DNA of 64,000 nt from Streptomyces sp. WMMB303 (lineage in GTDB: Bacteria > Actinomycetota > Actinomycetes > Streptomycetales > Streptomycetaceae). Every line of letters begins with the position of its first letter. Position 1 is the first letter of the stretch. The notes under the pieces are model-generated. The model saw only the letters and a list, made by a program, of their open reading frames with translations. It was not told the origin of the DNA and searched no databases. Position numbers and translations under genes: made by a program. The DNA lies in the NCBI RefSeq assembly GCF_029351045.1, contig NZ_JARKIN010000001.1, positions 2,541,001-2,605,000 of the forward strand, given 5' to 3'. Shown here in pieces: positions 15,486-23,962 of this stretch.

Positions 15486-18272
15486 TCAGCGCAGGAAGCC
15501 GTCCAGTACGTCAGCCGTGTAGCTGCCGTCGTGGTAGGTGCGGACGTACTCCGCGGACTCCCGCGCGGTGCGCCGGGCGAAGTCGCGGTCCTCCAGCAGC
15601 GACTCGAGGGCGCCGCGCAGGGTGGCGGGGGTGGCGTTGACGATCGGGGGACGGATGCCGACCGACCGGTGCAGCCGCTCGTCCAGGAAGGCGATGACGG
15701 GCCGGCCGGCGGCCATCCCCTCGCAGGCGAAGGTGCCGTAGGTGCCGACGGCGAACTGGTCGACGACCACGTCCGCGCCCTTGACCAGCTCCCGCACCTC
15801 GCTCCAGGGCGCCCCGGTCAGCATCCGGAACTCGATCAGGCCGCGCCGGTCCATCTCCTCCAGCACCGGCACCACCTTCTCGGTGCCCTTCGTCCACCGC
15901 TTGGAGGGCGCGTGCACCACCACGGGCCGGGAGCGCTCCATGGCGGGCCGCTCGCTCGCCCAGCTCCCGGTGTCGACCACCAGCGGCGCCCAGCGGGCCC
16001 CGGGCAGCTCCTCCAGCAGGTCGGGGGTGGTCACGAACTGGGGCAGTCCGCTCTGCGCCGCCGCCCGCCGGTTGCGGGCGCTCTTCCTCGTCAGAGCCTT
16101 GAGGACGGCCTCGTCGGCGGCGTGGAAGAGGGAGTGCTCGTAGCGGCTCATGTGCCGCTGGGGGTCGCGCACGTCGCTGCCGTGCGCCAGCAGCGCCACC
16201 TTGATCCCGGCGGCGGACAGCGAGGGCAGGTCGTCCTGGATGTGGCCGCCGTTGAGCCGGCCCAGCGCCGGGGTGAAGGAGTCGGCCAGGTAGTGCGTGT
16301 AGGAGCCCAGCACCCGGCGCGCCCGCTCCAGTTGGAAGCCCAGATCGCCGGTGCGCTCGCCGATCGCGTAGATGTCGGCCGGGTAGATGACGCTCTCGTC
16401 GTGGGTGTGCATCACGACCTCGGCCGACAGGTCCTGGCGGCGCTCGCACAGCGCCCGCGCGAATCCGGCGAGCTGACCGGCCGAGTTGGCGCAGCCCAGA
16501 CCGAGCCGCACCGGGGTGCCGCCCAGCGACCGCCACGCGGACGGCGCAGCCCCGGACTCCGCCTGCTCCGGGGCGGCGGCACGGGCCGGGTGGCCCAGTC
16601 CGGGCTGCTCGGCTGCGGACCACGGCACGCCGCGGGGCGCCAGGCGGGCCGCGGCGGCCGGTCCCGCGAGCTGTTCGTAGAGGTCCAGCAGTCCCGCCGA
16701 CTGCTGTTCCCAGGACAGCTCCCGCAGCAGCGGTTCGGTGATCCGCGCGGCCAGCGTGCTCCGCTTGGCGAGGCCGCGCTGCACGGCCGCCACGAAGGAA
16801 CGGACATCCTCGGTCACGAACACCTCGCCGACACCGGTGCGTTCGACGAAGTTGCGCAGCGTGCGCACCCCGCTGGTGACCATCGGCAGTCCGGCGTGCA
16901 GATACTCGGCCGCCTTGGTCGGCAGCGAGATCTCGCAGTTGGGCACGTGCCGGAAGCAGACCAGTCCGAGGTCGGCGGAGGAGAGGTAGTCGGGCACCTG
17001 CTCCTGCGGCACGTAGGGCACCACGTGCACCCGCTGCCGGACGCCCAGCTCCTCGGCGCGGGCCAGCAGCCCCTGGAGCGTGGCGTTCTCCTTGCCGGCA
17101 ACCAGCGCCAGATGGGCGTGCGGCAGCTCCGCCAGGCCCTCGACGGCGGTGTCCAGACCGCGCTCGGGGCCGATCCACCCGGCGTAGACGAGCAGCGGCA
17201 CGTCGGGGCTCAGCCCGCACACGTCCCGGACGCGGACGCACTCGCCCGCCGTGGCGCTGACGGTCTCGCGGACCGGCGCGTTGGCGACGACCAGCGGCTC
17301 GGCGGGCAGCGTGTACGCCTCGCGCAGGATGCCGGCCAGCTCCTCGGAGACGGTGACCACCGCGTCGGCCCGGCCGATGAACTCCTCCTCCACCCCCGGG
17401 AAGGCGCTCGCGCGCACCGCGTCGGGCCACTCGACGCCGCGGACGTACTCGTGCGCGTCGTACAGCCAGCGGGTGGGCACACCGCGGGCCCGCAGCCGGG
17501 CGGCGCTGCGCGCGCCCACGGCGATCATCAAATGGTCGTTGGCGTGGATGACATCCGGTTCCAGCTCCTCGACGACCGGGCCGAACGCCAGGTCGATGTC
17601 GAGCAGTTCGGGCCAGTCGATGCGCCAGTCACCGGTGGGCCGCGTCGCCCCCGCGACCTGCCGGCGCTCCCACCGGTAGGCGCGGCCCCGGCCCCGGTGC
17701 GCGTACCGGCGGGCCCGCACCCAGCCGCGGAGCGCCTCCCGGGCGAGCTGCCGGGCCAGTGCGGCGGCCCGCGGCTCCCGGGGTACCGGCCGCTCGCGTG
17801 CGGGGCCGCCGAGCCAGCCGACACGTGCCGTCTGCTCGCGCACCCAGGCCGCGTGCGCGGCCCGGGCCCGCACCCAGGCGGCGTCGTCGGGCAGCCCGAA
17901 CTGGGTGAGCCGGCTGCGCACTCCGGGGCGGCGGCGCTCGGCGGCGACCACGGCCCGCAGATGCGCCGAGACCGGCACCTTGATGACGCGGACCGGGCCG
18001 AGTACCGACTCCTCGCGCCGCCGGGAGGGGCTGCGTCCGACCAGCGTCACGTCCCAGCCCGCCCGGGCCGCGGCGATGGCGGTCTTCTGCACCCGCGAGT
18101 CCCCGGCGATGGTGTTGCCGACGACGACGGCCAGCCGCGGACGCCCCCGGGGACGCTCCTCGCCCTGCCGCGCCGCGCTCCCGGCCATCCGCCCGGCGGC
18201 CGCGCCGGGCGCCTCGGGGGCGTTGCTGCCGCGCGCCGTCCGGCGCCGGATGCTGCGGTGCGTGTGCCTCAT
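15486..18272 (-). CDS. Double glycosyltransferase: two GT-B modules in one chain
   Basis: A 928-residue protein. Module 1 (about residues 45-500) starts AVVVGNTIAGDSRVQKTA and has HANDHLMIA, YDAHEYVRG, LLVYAGWIGPERGL and TKAAEYLHAGLPMVTSG, as in GT4. After a Pro/Ala linker, module 2 (about 575-928) starts VRLGLGCANSAGQLAGFA and ends with a GT-B donor site, FACEGMAAGRPVIAFLDE; VVVHAPSKRW marks its second Rossmann domain. Two transferase reactions in one polypeptide suggest successive sugars of one repeat unit. The start at 18272 overlaps the Gfo/Idh stop by 4 nt (ATGA). Module 2 is less typical, and whether it is active is unknown. Confidence 0.82.
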   Translation of the reverse strand: MRHTHRSIRRRTARGSNAPEAPGAAAGRMAGSAARQGEERPRGRPRLAVVVGNTIAGDSRVQKTAIAAARAGWDVTLVGRSPSRRREESVLGPVRVIKVPVSAHLRAVVAAERRRPGVRSRLTQFGLPDDAAWVRARAAHAAWVREQTARVGWLGGPARERPVPREPRAAALARQLAREALRGWVRARRYAHRGRGRAYRWERRQVAGATRPTGDWRIDWPELLDIDLAFGPVVEELEPDVIHANDHLMIAVGARSAARLRARGVPTRWLYDAHEYVRGVEWPDAVRASAFPGVEEEFIGRADAVVTVSEELAGILREAYTLPAEPLVVANAPVRETVSATAGECVRVRDVCGLSPDVPLLVYAGWIGPERGLDTAVEGLAELPHAHLALVAGKENATLQGLLARAEELGVRQRVHVVPYVPQEQVPDYLSSADLGLVCFRHVPNCEISLPTKAAEYLHAGLPMVTSGVRTLRNFVERTGVGEVFVTEDVRSFVAAVQRGLAKRSTLAARITEPLLRELSWEQQSAGLLDLYEQLAGPAAAARLAPRGVPWSAAEQPGLGHPARAAAPEQAESGAAPSAWRSLGGTPVRLGLGCANSAGQLAGFARALCERRQDLSAEVVMHTHDESVIYPADIYAIGERTGDLGFQLERARRVLGSYTHYLADSFTPALGRLNGGHIQDDLPSLSAAGIKVALLAHGSDVRDPQRHMSRYEHSLFHAADEAVLKALTRKSARNRRAAAQSGLPQFVTTPDLLEELPGARWAPLVVDTGSWASERPAMERSRPVVVHAPSKRWTKGTEKVVPVLEEMDRRGLIEFRMLTGAPWSEVRELVKGADVVVDQFAVGTYGTFACEGMAAGRPVIAFLDERLHRSVGIRPPIVNATPATLRGALESLLEDRDFARRTARESAEYVRTYHDGSYTADVLDGFLR

Positions 18273-19615
18273 GCCGTGTGCTCCGCGATGGTGGGGGCCG
18301 TCGGATCGTGGGAGGCGACCGCTTCGTGGGAGGCGACCGCTTCGTGGGGCGCCGGTCCGCCGGGGCCCGGCGCCGCGGCGGACGTGCCGACGGGAGAGGC
18401 CACCACGAGAGGCTCGAGCGGCTCGGCCGCGTCTCCCGCAGCCGGAGGCGCCGCGCCGCGTACCCGGCCCGCTTCGCGTGCCGACTCCAGCACGGCTGCC
18501 GACACCTCCACCGTCCGCAGCCCCTCGCGGGCCGTGACGATGCCGCTGCCCGCACCGGTGCCCTCGCGCACCGCGTCGCGGAACCGCTCGTGCTCGACGA
18601 GCAGCGGTTCGCGCTTGGGGAACGCGTACCGCACCGCGTCGCCCTCGGCGACCCCGCGGAAGGCGCGCAGGGCCTCCCACTCGGTGGCCACCGCGCCGTT
18701 GGCGTGGAAGGTCAGGTCGGCGGTGAGGGTGTCCGCGACGAAGCAGCCCCGCTCGCCCGTGACGGCGGTGAAGCGCTCCTTGAGCGGGCTGAGCCAGTTC
18801 ACCAGGTGGCTGACCATGGTGCCGCCGGTCAGCGAGCCGACGACGGCGACCATGTCCTCGTGCTCGCGGCCGCTCTTGGAGACGGTGCGGGCCGAGAGCG
18901 AGGCGTAGCCCTGCCCGGTGATCCAGCTCGTCAGGTCGATGTCGTGGGTGGCCAGGTCCTTGACCACGCCCACGTCGGCGATGCGGTGCGGGAAGGGCCC
19001 CTGCCGCCGGGTGACGACCTGGAAGAGGTCCCCCAGCTCTCCCGCCTCCAGCCGGGTGCGCAGTTGCTGGAGCGCGGGGTTGAACCGCTCCACGTGGCCC
19101 ACCCCGGCGACCAGACCACGCTCCTCGAAGGCGTGCACCAGCCGCCGCGCGGCCTGTGGCGTGTGCGCCAGCGGCTTCTCCAGCAGTGCGCACACGTCGT
19201 GCGCGGCGAGTTGCAGGCCGACTTCCTCGTGCAGCGCGGTCGGACAGGCGACGACCGCGTAGTCGACGCCGAGCGCCAGCAGGTCGGCCACCTCGTGCAG
19301 CACCGGCACGCCGGGCGGCAGGGGTCCGGCGTGCGGGGCTCCGGCCGGGTCGACGACGCCGACGAACTCCACGCCGTCCAGCGAGGAGAGGATCCGCGCG
19401 TGGTTGCGGCCCATCACCCCCAGTCCGACGAGTCCGGCGCGCAGCCGCCGCCCCGAGCCGTGCCCCGCGTGCTGCTCCTCGGTCGCGGCGGCCTCGGCGG
19501 TCCCGAGGCCGGACCCCGCGCGGGGCGCGCGGGCGGTCCTGGGCTCGTTGGCCGCGGGGGCCACCGGGGCGGCGGACACGGCCGGCGGCGCAGAGGCCGC
19601 CCTCGCCGCCGTCAC
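18269..19615 (-). CDS. Gfo/Idh/MocA-type UDP-sugar 3-dehydrogenase (WbpB-like)
   Basis: A 448-residue oxidoreductase. Residues 1-55 and the last ~50 are Ala/Pro-rich and probably disordered; the tail contains a repeated HEAVAS. The core has the Rossmann GLVGLGVMGRNHARIL, the LLEKPLAHT motif (Glu-Lys-Pro of the family) and a GHVERFNPA segment. WbpB-type enzymes oxidise C3 of UDP-GlcNAcA, and the keto product is used by the aminotransferase encoded immediately upstream. The GTG at 19615 overlaps the aminotransferase stop by 4 nt (GTGA). The function is inferred mainly from this pairing; other sugar oxidoreductases share the fold. Confidence 0.82.
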   Translation of the reverse strand: MTAARAASAPPAVSAAPVAPAANEPRTARAPRAGSGLGTAEAAATEEQHAGHGSGRRLRAGLVGLGVMGRNHARILSSLDGVEFVGVVDPAGAPHAGPLPPGVPVLHEVADLLALGVDYAVVACPTALHEEVGLQLAAHDVCALLEKPLAHTPQAARRLVHAFEERGLVAGVGHVERFNPALQQLRTRLEAGELGDLFQVVTRRQGPFPHRIADVGVVKDLATHDIDLTSWITGQGYASLSARTVSKSGREHEDMVAVVGSLTGGTMVSHLVNWLSPLKERFTAVTGERGCFVADTLTADLTFHANGAVATEWEALRAFRGVAEGDAVRYAFPKREPLLVEHERFRDAVREGTGAGSGIVTAREGLRTVEVSAAVLESAREAGRVRGAAPPAAGDAAEPLEPLVVASPVGTSAAAPGPGGPAPHEAVASHEAVASHDPTAPTIAEHTA

Positions 19616-20751
19616 TTCGTCACCCCGGCCCGGCTCGCCGCGCTGTTCGCCGCGGCCACGATCCGGTCCAGGTCCTCGGGTGTGAGTGCGGGGTGCACGG
19701 GCAAGGAGAGCACCTCCGCCGCGGCCTGGTCGGTGACCGGGAGGTCGGCGCCCAGGTGTGCGTAGGGCTTCAGCCGGTGGATGGGGGTCGGATAGTAGAC
19801 GGCGCACCCCACGCCGGCGGCCTGCAACTCGCGCTGGACCGCGTCCCGCACGGAGGAGCCGCCCGGTACCCGGACCGTGTACTGGTGGAAGACGTGCCGG
19901 GCGCCGTCGGCGACCTGCGGGGTGACCAGCCCGCCGGTCAGGCCCGCGTCGAGCGCCTTGGCGTTGGTGCGGCGCTGCTCCGTCCACTCCGGCAGCCGTT
20001 CGAGCTGCACCCGGCCGATGGCCGCGGCCACGTCGGTCATCCGCATGTTGGCGCCGACGATCTCGTTCTCGTACCGCTGCTCCATGCCCTGGTTGCGCAG
20101 CAGCCGCAGGGTGCGGGCCCGCTCCGCGTCCGGGACGACGACCATGCCGCCCTCCAGGGCGTGCATGTTCTTCGTCGGATAGAAGCTGAAGCAGGCCGCG
20201 TCCCCGAAGGCGCCCACCGGCCGCCCGTGCAGTGCCGCCGCGTGCGCCTGGCAGGCGTCCTCGACGACGGCCAGGCCGTGCCGCTGCGCGAGCTGGGTGA
20301 GGCGGCCCATGGGCGCCGGGTGGCCGTACAGATGCACCGGCAGCAGTGCGGCGGTACGCGGACCGACGGCGTCGGCGGCGGCGTCCGGGTCCAGGCAGAA
20401 GGTCTCCGGGTCGATCTCCGCGAAGACGGGTTCGGCACCGGCGAGCCGCACCGCGTTCGCCGTGGCGGCGAACGAGAACGAGGGGACGACGACCTCGTCG
20501 CCCTGCCCGATGCCGAGCGCGAGCAGCGCCAGGTGCAGCGCGGAGGTGCCCGAGTTCACGGCGACGCACGGGCGGCCCTCGACCAGTGCGCCGAACTCTT
20601 CTTCGAAGGCCGCCACTTCGGGGCCCTGGACCACGCGGCCGTCGCGCAGGACCCGTACGGCGGCGGCGACCTCGTCGTCCCCGAGCACGGGTTTGGCGGC
20701 CGGAATCGTGGGCTTGGCAGCCGGAATCATGTCTTTTCGCAGCCCTTGCAT
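19612..20751 (-). CDS. DegT/DnrJ/EryC1 sugar aminotransferase (WbpE-like)
   Basis: A 379-residue PLP enzyme. The cofactor contacts NSGTSALHLAL, VVEDACQAHAA and the Schiff-base Lys in SFYPTKNM are all present, as is the carboxyl YYPTPIHRL. In the Wbp/Wlb pathways the enzyme adds an amino group at C3 of UDP-3-keto-GlcNAcA using glutamate. The ATG at 20751 has GGAGGG 9 nt upstream; an alternative ATG at 20730 lacks such a site. The amino end repeats IPAAKP twice. It is the likely first gene of the overlapping six-gene series, and an AT-rich palindrome lies 70 nt upstream. Confidence 0.87.
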   Translation of the reverse strand: MQGLRKDMIPAAKPTIPAAKPVLGDDEVAAAVRVLRDGRVVQGPEVAAFEEEFGALVEGRPCVAVNSGTSALHLALLALGIGQGDEVVVPSFSFAATANAVRLAGAEPVFAEIDPETFCLDPDAAADAVGPRTAALLPVHLYGHPAPMGRLTQLAQRHGLAVVEDACQAHAAALHGRPVGAFGDAACFSFYPTKNMHALEGGMVVVPDAERARTLRLLRNQGMEQRYENEIVGANMRMTDVAAAIGRVQLERLPEWTEQRRTNAKALDAGLTGGLVTPQVADGARHVFHQYTVRVPGGSSVRDAVQRELQAAGVGCAVYYPTPIHRLKPYAHLGADLPVTDQAAAEVLSLPVHPALTPEDLDRIVAAANSAASRAGVTK

Positions 20752-20820
20752 GCGGATGTGCCCTCCGGTTCCCCCGGCAGATTCGCCCTATGTGGACCCG
20801 CATCCGGCCCTCCTCTTGCA

Positions 20821-20838
20821 TGATTTGCGTACAAATCA
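20821..20838. promoter_or_regulatory. AT-rich palindrome upstream of the aminotransferase, candidate operator
   Basis: TGATTTG-CGTA-CAAATCA is an inverted repeat with perfect 7-bp arms and stands out as AT-rich in a very GC-rich setting. It is in the 175-nt gap between the acetyltransferase stop and the aminotransferase start, about 70 nt upstream of the latter. Position and symmetry suit binding of a dimeric regulator; the protein is unknown. Confidence 0.45.
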
Positions 20839-20926
20839 CCCGGATCGCCTACACCGGCACCCCGGACGAGGGCGCACCGGCGCCCTCCGCGCGCGCTCCG
20901 TCACCGAACGGTCGGCCCGGCCCCCC

Positions 20927-21709
20927 TCACGAGCGGCCCCGCGCCCCGGCCCCGTGCTCCACGGGCCGCACCTCGCGGAGCCCGGGGCCGCCCCCGGCCG
21001 CGCCGGCGGCACCCTCCTCGGGCTGCTCCCGGTACCGCTCACCCGTCCTGGGGCACTCCCACTCACCCGGCCGCTCCGGCACCGGACGCAGCCGCACCCC
21101 GGAGCGGCCCACCCAGCCGACGCGGCGCGCCGGAACCCCCGCGACGAGGCCGAAATCGGGAACGTCGGCCGTCACCACGGCCCCCGCCGCCACCATGGCC
21201 CAGCGGCCGATCCGTACCGGCGCCACACACACGGCGCGCGCACCGAGCGAGGCGCCGTCCTCGACCGTCACCCCCACCGCCTCCCAGTCCCCCGCCCGCT
21301 TGAGCGTGCCGTCCGGCTCCACCGCACGCGGGGCGCGGTCGTTGGTGAGGACCACGGCCGGTCCGACGAAGACACCGTCGCCCAGCACGGCCGGCTCGTA
21401 CACCAGGGCGTGGTTCTGCAGCTTGCAGCGGTCGCCGATCCGGACCCCGGCACCGACGTAGGCGCCCCGCCCGACCACGCACTCCGCGCCGACCTCCGCG
21501 TCCTCGCGCACCTGCGCGAGCTCCCACACGGTGCTGCCGTCCCCGACGGCGGCCCGCTCGGAGACCTGCGCGCCCGGCATCGCACGGAAGCCCCCCGCCC
21601 GCGTGTGATGCGGCGGCCGGAAGGACGAGGCCGGCCGGTCGGCAGCGGCCGGATTCGGAGTCACCGGGTTCGGGGAGACCGGGTCGGGGGTGGGATCGGC
21701 GATGGGCAT
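20927..21709 (-). CDS. Hexapeptide-repeat N-acetyltransferase (WbpD/WlbB-like)
   Basis: A 260-residue protein, mostly left-handed beta-helix. Hexapeptide turns run from VGDGSTVWELAQVREDAEV through VGAGVRIGDRCKLQNHALVYEPAVLGDGVFVGPAVVLTND to the closing DFGLVAGVPARRVGWVG. The order KLQN-ALVYE matches the WbpD/WlbB group that acetylates the 3-amino group of UDP-GlcNAc3NA with acetyl-CoA. The last ~50 residues hold a GEWECPRTGERY segment seen in related proteins. ATG 21709 adds a Pro-rich leader with normal GC-rich third positions; ATG 21580 would start exactly at the helix. Neither has a strong ribosome site. Together with the dehydrogenase, oxidoreductase and aminotransferase it completes a four-enzyme set. 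Confidence 0.82.
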   Translation of the reverse strand: MPIADPTPDPVSPNPVTPNPAAADRPASSFRPPHHTRAGGFRAMPGAQVSERAAVGDGSTVWELAQVREDAEVGAECVVGRGAYVGAGVRIGDRCKLQNHALVYEPAVLGDGVFVGPAVVLTNDRAPRAVEPDGTLKRAGDWEAVGVTVEDGASLGARAVCVAPVRIGRWAMVAAGAVVTADVPDFGLVAGVPARRVGWVGRSGVRLRPVPERPGEWECPRTGERYREQPEEGAAGAAGGGPGLREVRPVEHGAGARGRS

Positions 21710-22014
21710 GGCGGCTCGCTCTCTGTGCGGGACGGTACGGGGACGGAACGACACGGCGGACGCGGCAAAAGCGTCGGGGCCGGCGGTCCGGGACCGCTTC
21801 GGCGGGGCCGGGCCGCTCCAGATCCGGTCCGGCCCGGCGAACCGGCCCGAGGCCGAATATGGCCGCGGCACAGGGCATGTCCGACGACCGGCGCGCGCGG
21901 CGCACCAGGAGTCCGCCCGCTTCCCCGCGGCACCCCTCCGCCGACCGGGTGAGCGGCGCCCCGGCGGCGCGCCGCAGGCACGGGGCCCGGCGGGCCCGGG
22001 GAGAGGCTGGCGGT
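21710..22014. other. Divergent intergenic region between acetyltransferase and aftB-like gene
   Basis: These 305 bases separate divergent genes and should hold promoters for both. The sequence is GC-rich apart from a few short AT spots (GCAAAAGC, CCGAATATGG). I could not pick a convincing -35/-10 pair, and no gene is supported here. Confidence 0.4.
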
Positions 22015-23925
22015 ATGTCGCGCTCGGATGAGATCCCCGTCCCCCAACCGGCGCAGAGACCTCGGGCCTTCGGCCTGCCCGGCACACTGGTCCAGCGCTG
22101 GAACGCGCTCGCCGTCCTCGCCTGCGGCGCGACCGTCCTCGTCCTGGGGTACCGGCACCGCTGGACCAACGACGACGCGCTGATCTACACCCGCACCGTG
22201 CGGCAGATCCTGGCGGGCAACGGCCCGGTCTTCAACGTCGGCGAGCGCGCCGAGACCTCGACCGGCACGCTCTGGCAGTGGCTGCTCGCCGCCGGGAGCA
22301 CCGTCCCCGGAGTGGACGACCCGCTGCGGCTCGCGGTCGCCCTGGGACTGCTGTGCACCGTGGCGGGCTTCCTGCTGGCACTGGACGGCACCCGCCGGAT
22401 GATCCGCCTGCACCGGCCCGCAGGCGCGCTGCTGCCCGTCGGCGTACTGGTGCTGCTCCCGCTCTGCGCGACCTGGGACTACGCGACCTCCGGGCTGGAG
22501 AGCGGGCTGACCTTCGGCTATCTGGGCGGCTGCTGGTGGCTGCTGGTCCGGGCGCGCTCGGAACCGGATCCGGAACAGGGCGGGGACCGGGAGGCGCCGG
22601 CGCCCCGCGGGCTGCGGCAGGCGCTCACGGCACCCGGACGGGCGCTGCCCGCCACCGCGTTCGTGTTCGGCCTGGGCCCGCTGGTGCGGCCGGATCTCGT
22701 GCTGGTCGGCACGGTGTTCCTGGTCGCACTGTGGGTGGTGCGGCGCCCCCGGCCGCGCACCGCGCTCGCCTGGGCGGGCGTGGCGGTCGCGCTGCCGGGC
22801 GGCTACGAACTCTTCCGCGCCGGGTACTACGGCGTACTCGTCCCGCTCCCCGCCATCGCCAAGGAGGCCTCCGGCAGCCAGTGGGGCTACGGCTGGTACT
22901 ACCTGCGCAACACCCTGGACCCGTATCTGCTGTGGGTGCCCCTCGGCTTCCTCGCCGCGTACGGAGTGCTCCACCTCGTCCGTACCCGACACGGAAGCCG
23001 AATCCGAAGCGGCAGCAGCAGAGACAGGACCGGGAGCGCTGACGCGAGCGGCGGCAACGGCAGCGCGCCGGGCGCGCCACGCGGGGCCGACGCCGCGCTG
23101 GTGGTGGCGCCCGTCGTGGCCGGGCTGCTCTCGGCGCTCTTCGTGGTGAAGGTCGGCGGCGACTTCATGCACGGCCGGATGGTGCTGCCCGCCCTCTTCC
23201 TGCTGCTGCTGCCCGTCCTCCTGCTGCCGTTCGGTCGTGCGGCGGCCATGCTGACGGCGGCGGTGGCGGGCTGGGGCCTGGTCTGCCTCGTCGCGCTCCG
23301 CCCGCCGCTGGGCAGCCTGGAGGACGAGCGGATCGTCTTCGACTCGCACAGCGTCTACCAGCGGGCGTTGGGCGCGCACCATCCGGTGAGCCAGTACGAC
23401 CACACCGCGGCACCGCGGGACTTCACCCTGGTGGCGCAGCAGGCCGTGCGCGAGGGCGGGCACACGCTGGTGCTGCGGCTGCCCCGCGACGCCGGGTTCC
23501 CGCTGGTGCCGCTGGCACCCGGGGTGCGGGCCCCGGTCGCGGGCGCGGAGGCGCGGCTGGGGCTGGCCGGGGCCGTCCTCCCGCTGGACGGCCGGGTCGT
23601 GGACATCCTCGGCCTGGGCAATCCGCTGGGCGCCCACACCGAACCCGTCTCGCACCGCAAGGCGGGGCACGAGAAGCCGCTGAACCGCGCCTGGGTCCTC
23701 GCCGACCTGACCGCGCCGGGCGCACCGGTGCCCCGGGGCGTCGACCCGCGCCGGGTGCGGGCCGCCCGGCACGCGCTGACCTGCGGCCCGCTGCCCGACC
23801 TCCTCGACTCGACCCGGGCACCGCTGACCCCGGACCGCTTCTGGAGCAACCTGCGGGGCTCCTGGTCCCGCACCACCCTGCGCATCCCGCCGGACCCGCT
23901 GGTGGCCGAACGCCGGCTGTGCTGA
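22015..23925 (+). CDS. aftB: AftB-like GT-C arabinofuranosyltransferase (annotated elsewhere as ZomB)
   Basis: A 636-residue membrane protein with about nine transmembrane segments and a soluble carboxyl domain. Landmarks agree in order with my memory of M. tuberculosis AftB (Rv3805c): an acidic pair Asp53-Asp54 in the first outer loop (TNDDALIYTRTVRQ), LAGNGPVFNVGER, TSGLESGL, LVRPDLVLV, FRAGYYGVLVP, GGDFMHGR and LGNPLGAHTE. AftB adds terminal beta-1,2-arabinofuranose from DPA outside the membrane. DPA synthesis genes lie 16 kb away. Start at ATG 22015 follows GAGAGG; upstream Arg-rich reading is probably not translated. The acceptor here cannot be mycobacterial arabinogalactan unless that polymer is also made. 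It converges on a methyltransferase gene. Confidence 0.82.
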   Translation: MSRSDEIPVPQPAQRPRAFGLPGTLVQRWNALAVLACGATVLVLGYRHRWTNDDALIYTRTVRQILAGNGPVFNVGERAETSTGTLWQWLLAAGSTVPGVDDPLRLAVALGLLCTVAGFLLALDGTRRMIRLHRPAGALLPVGVLVLLPLCATWDYATSGLESGLTFGYLGGCWWLLVRARSEPDPEQGGDREAPAPRGLRQALTAPGRALPATAFVFGLGPLVRPDLVLVGTVFLVALWVVRRPRPRTALAWAGVAVALPGGYELFRAGYYGVLVPLPAIAKEASGSQWGYGWYYLRNTLDPYLLWVPLGFLAAYGVLHLVRTRHGSRIRSGSSRDRTGSADASGGNGSAPGAPRGADAALVVAPVVAGLLSALFVVKVGGDFMHGRMVLPALFLLLLPVLLLPFGRAAAMLTAAVAGWGLVCLVALRPPLGSLEDERIVFDSHSVYQRALGAHHPVSQYDHTAAPRDFTLVAQQAVREGGHTLVLRLPRDAGFPLVPLAPGVRAPVAGAEARLGLAGAVLPLDGRVVDILGLGNPLGAHTEPVSHRKAGHEKPLNRAWVLADLTAPGAPVPRGVDPRRVRAARHALTCGPLPDLLDSTRAPLTPDRFWSNLRGSWSRTTLRIPPDPLVAERRLC

Positions 23926-23962
23926 GCGCGCCGAGCCCGCCGAGCCCGGTCGCGGCAAAGGG

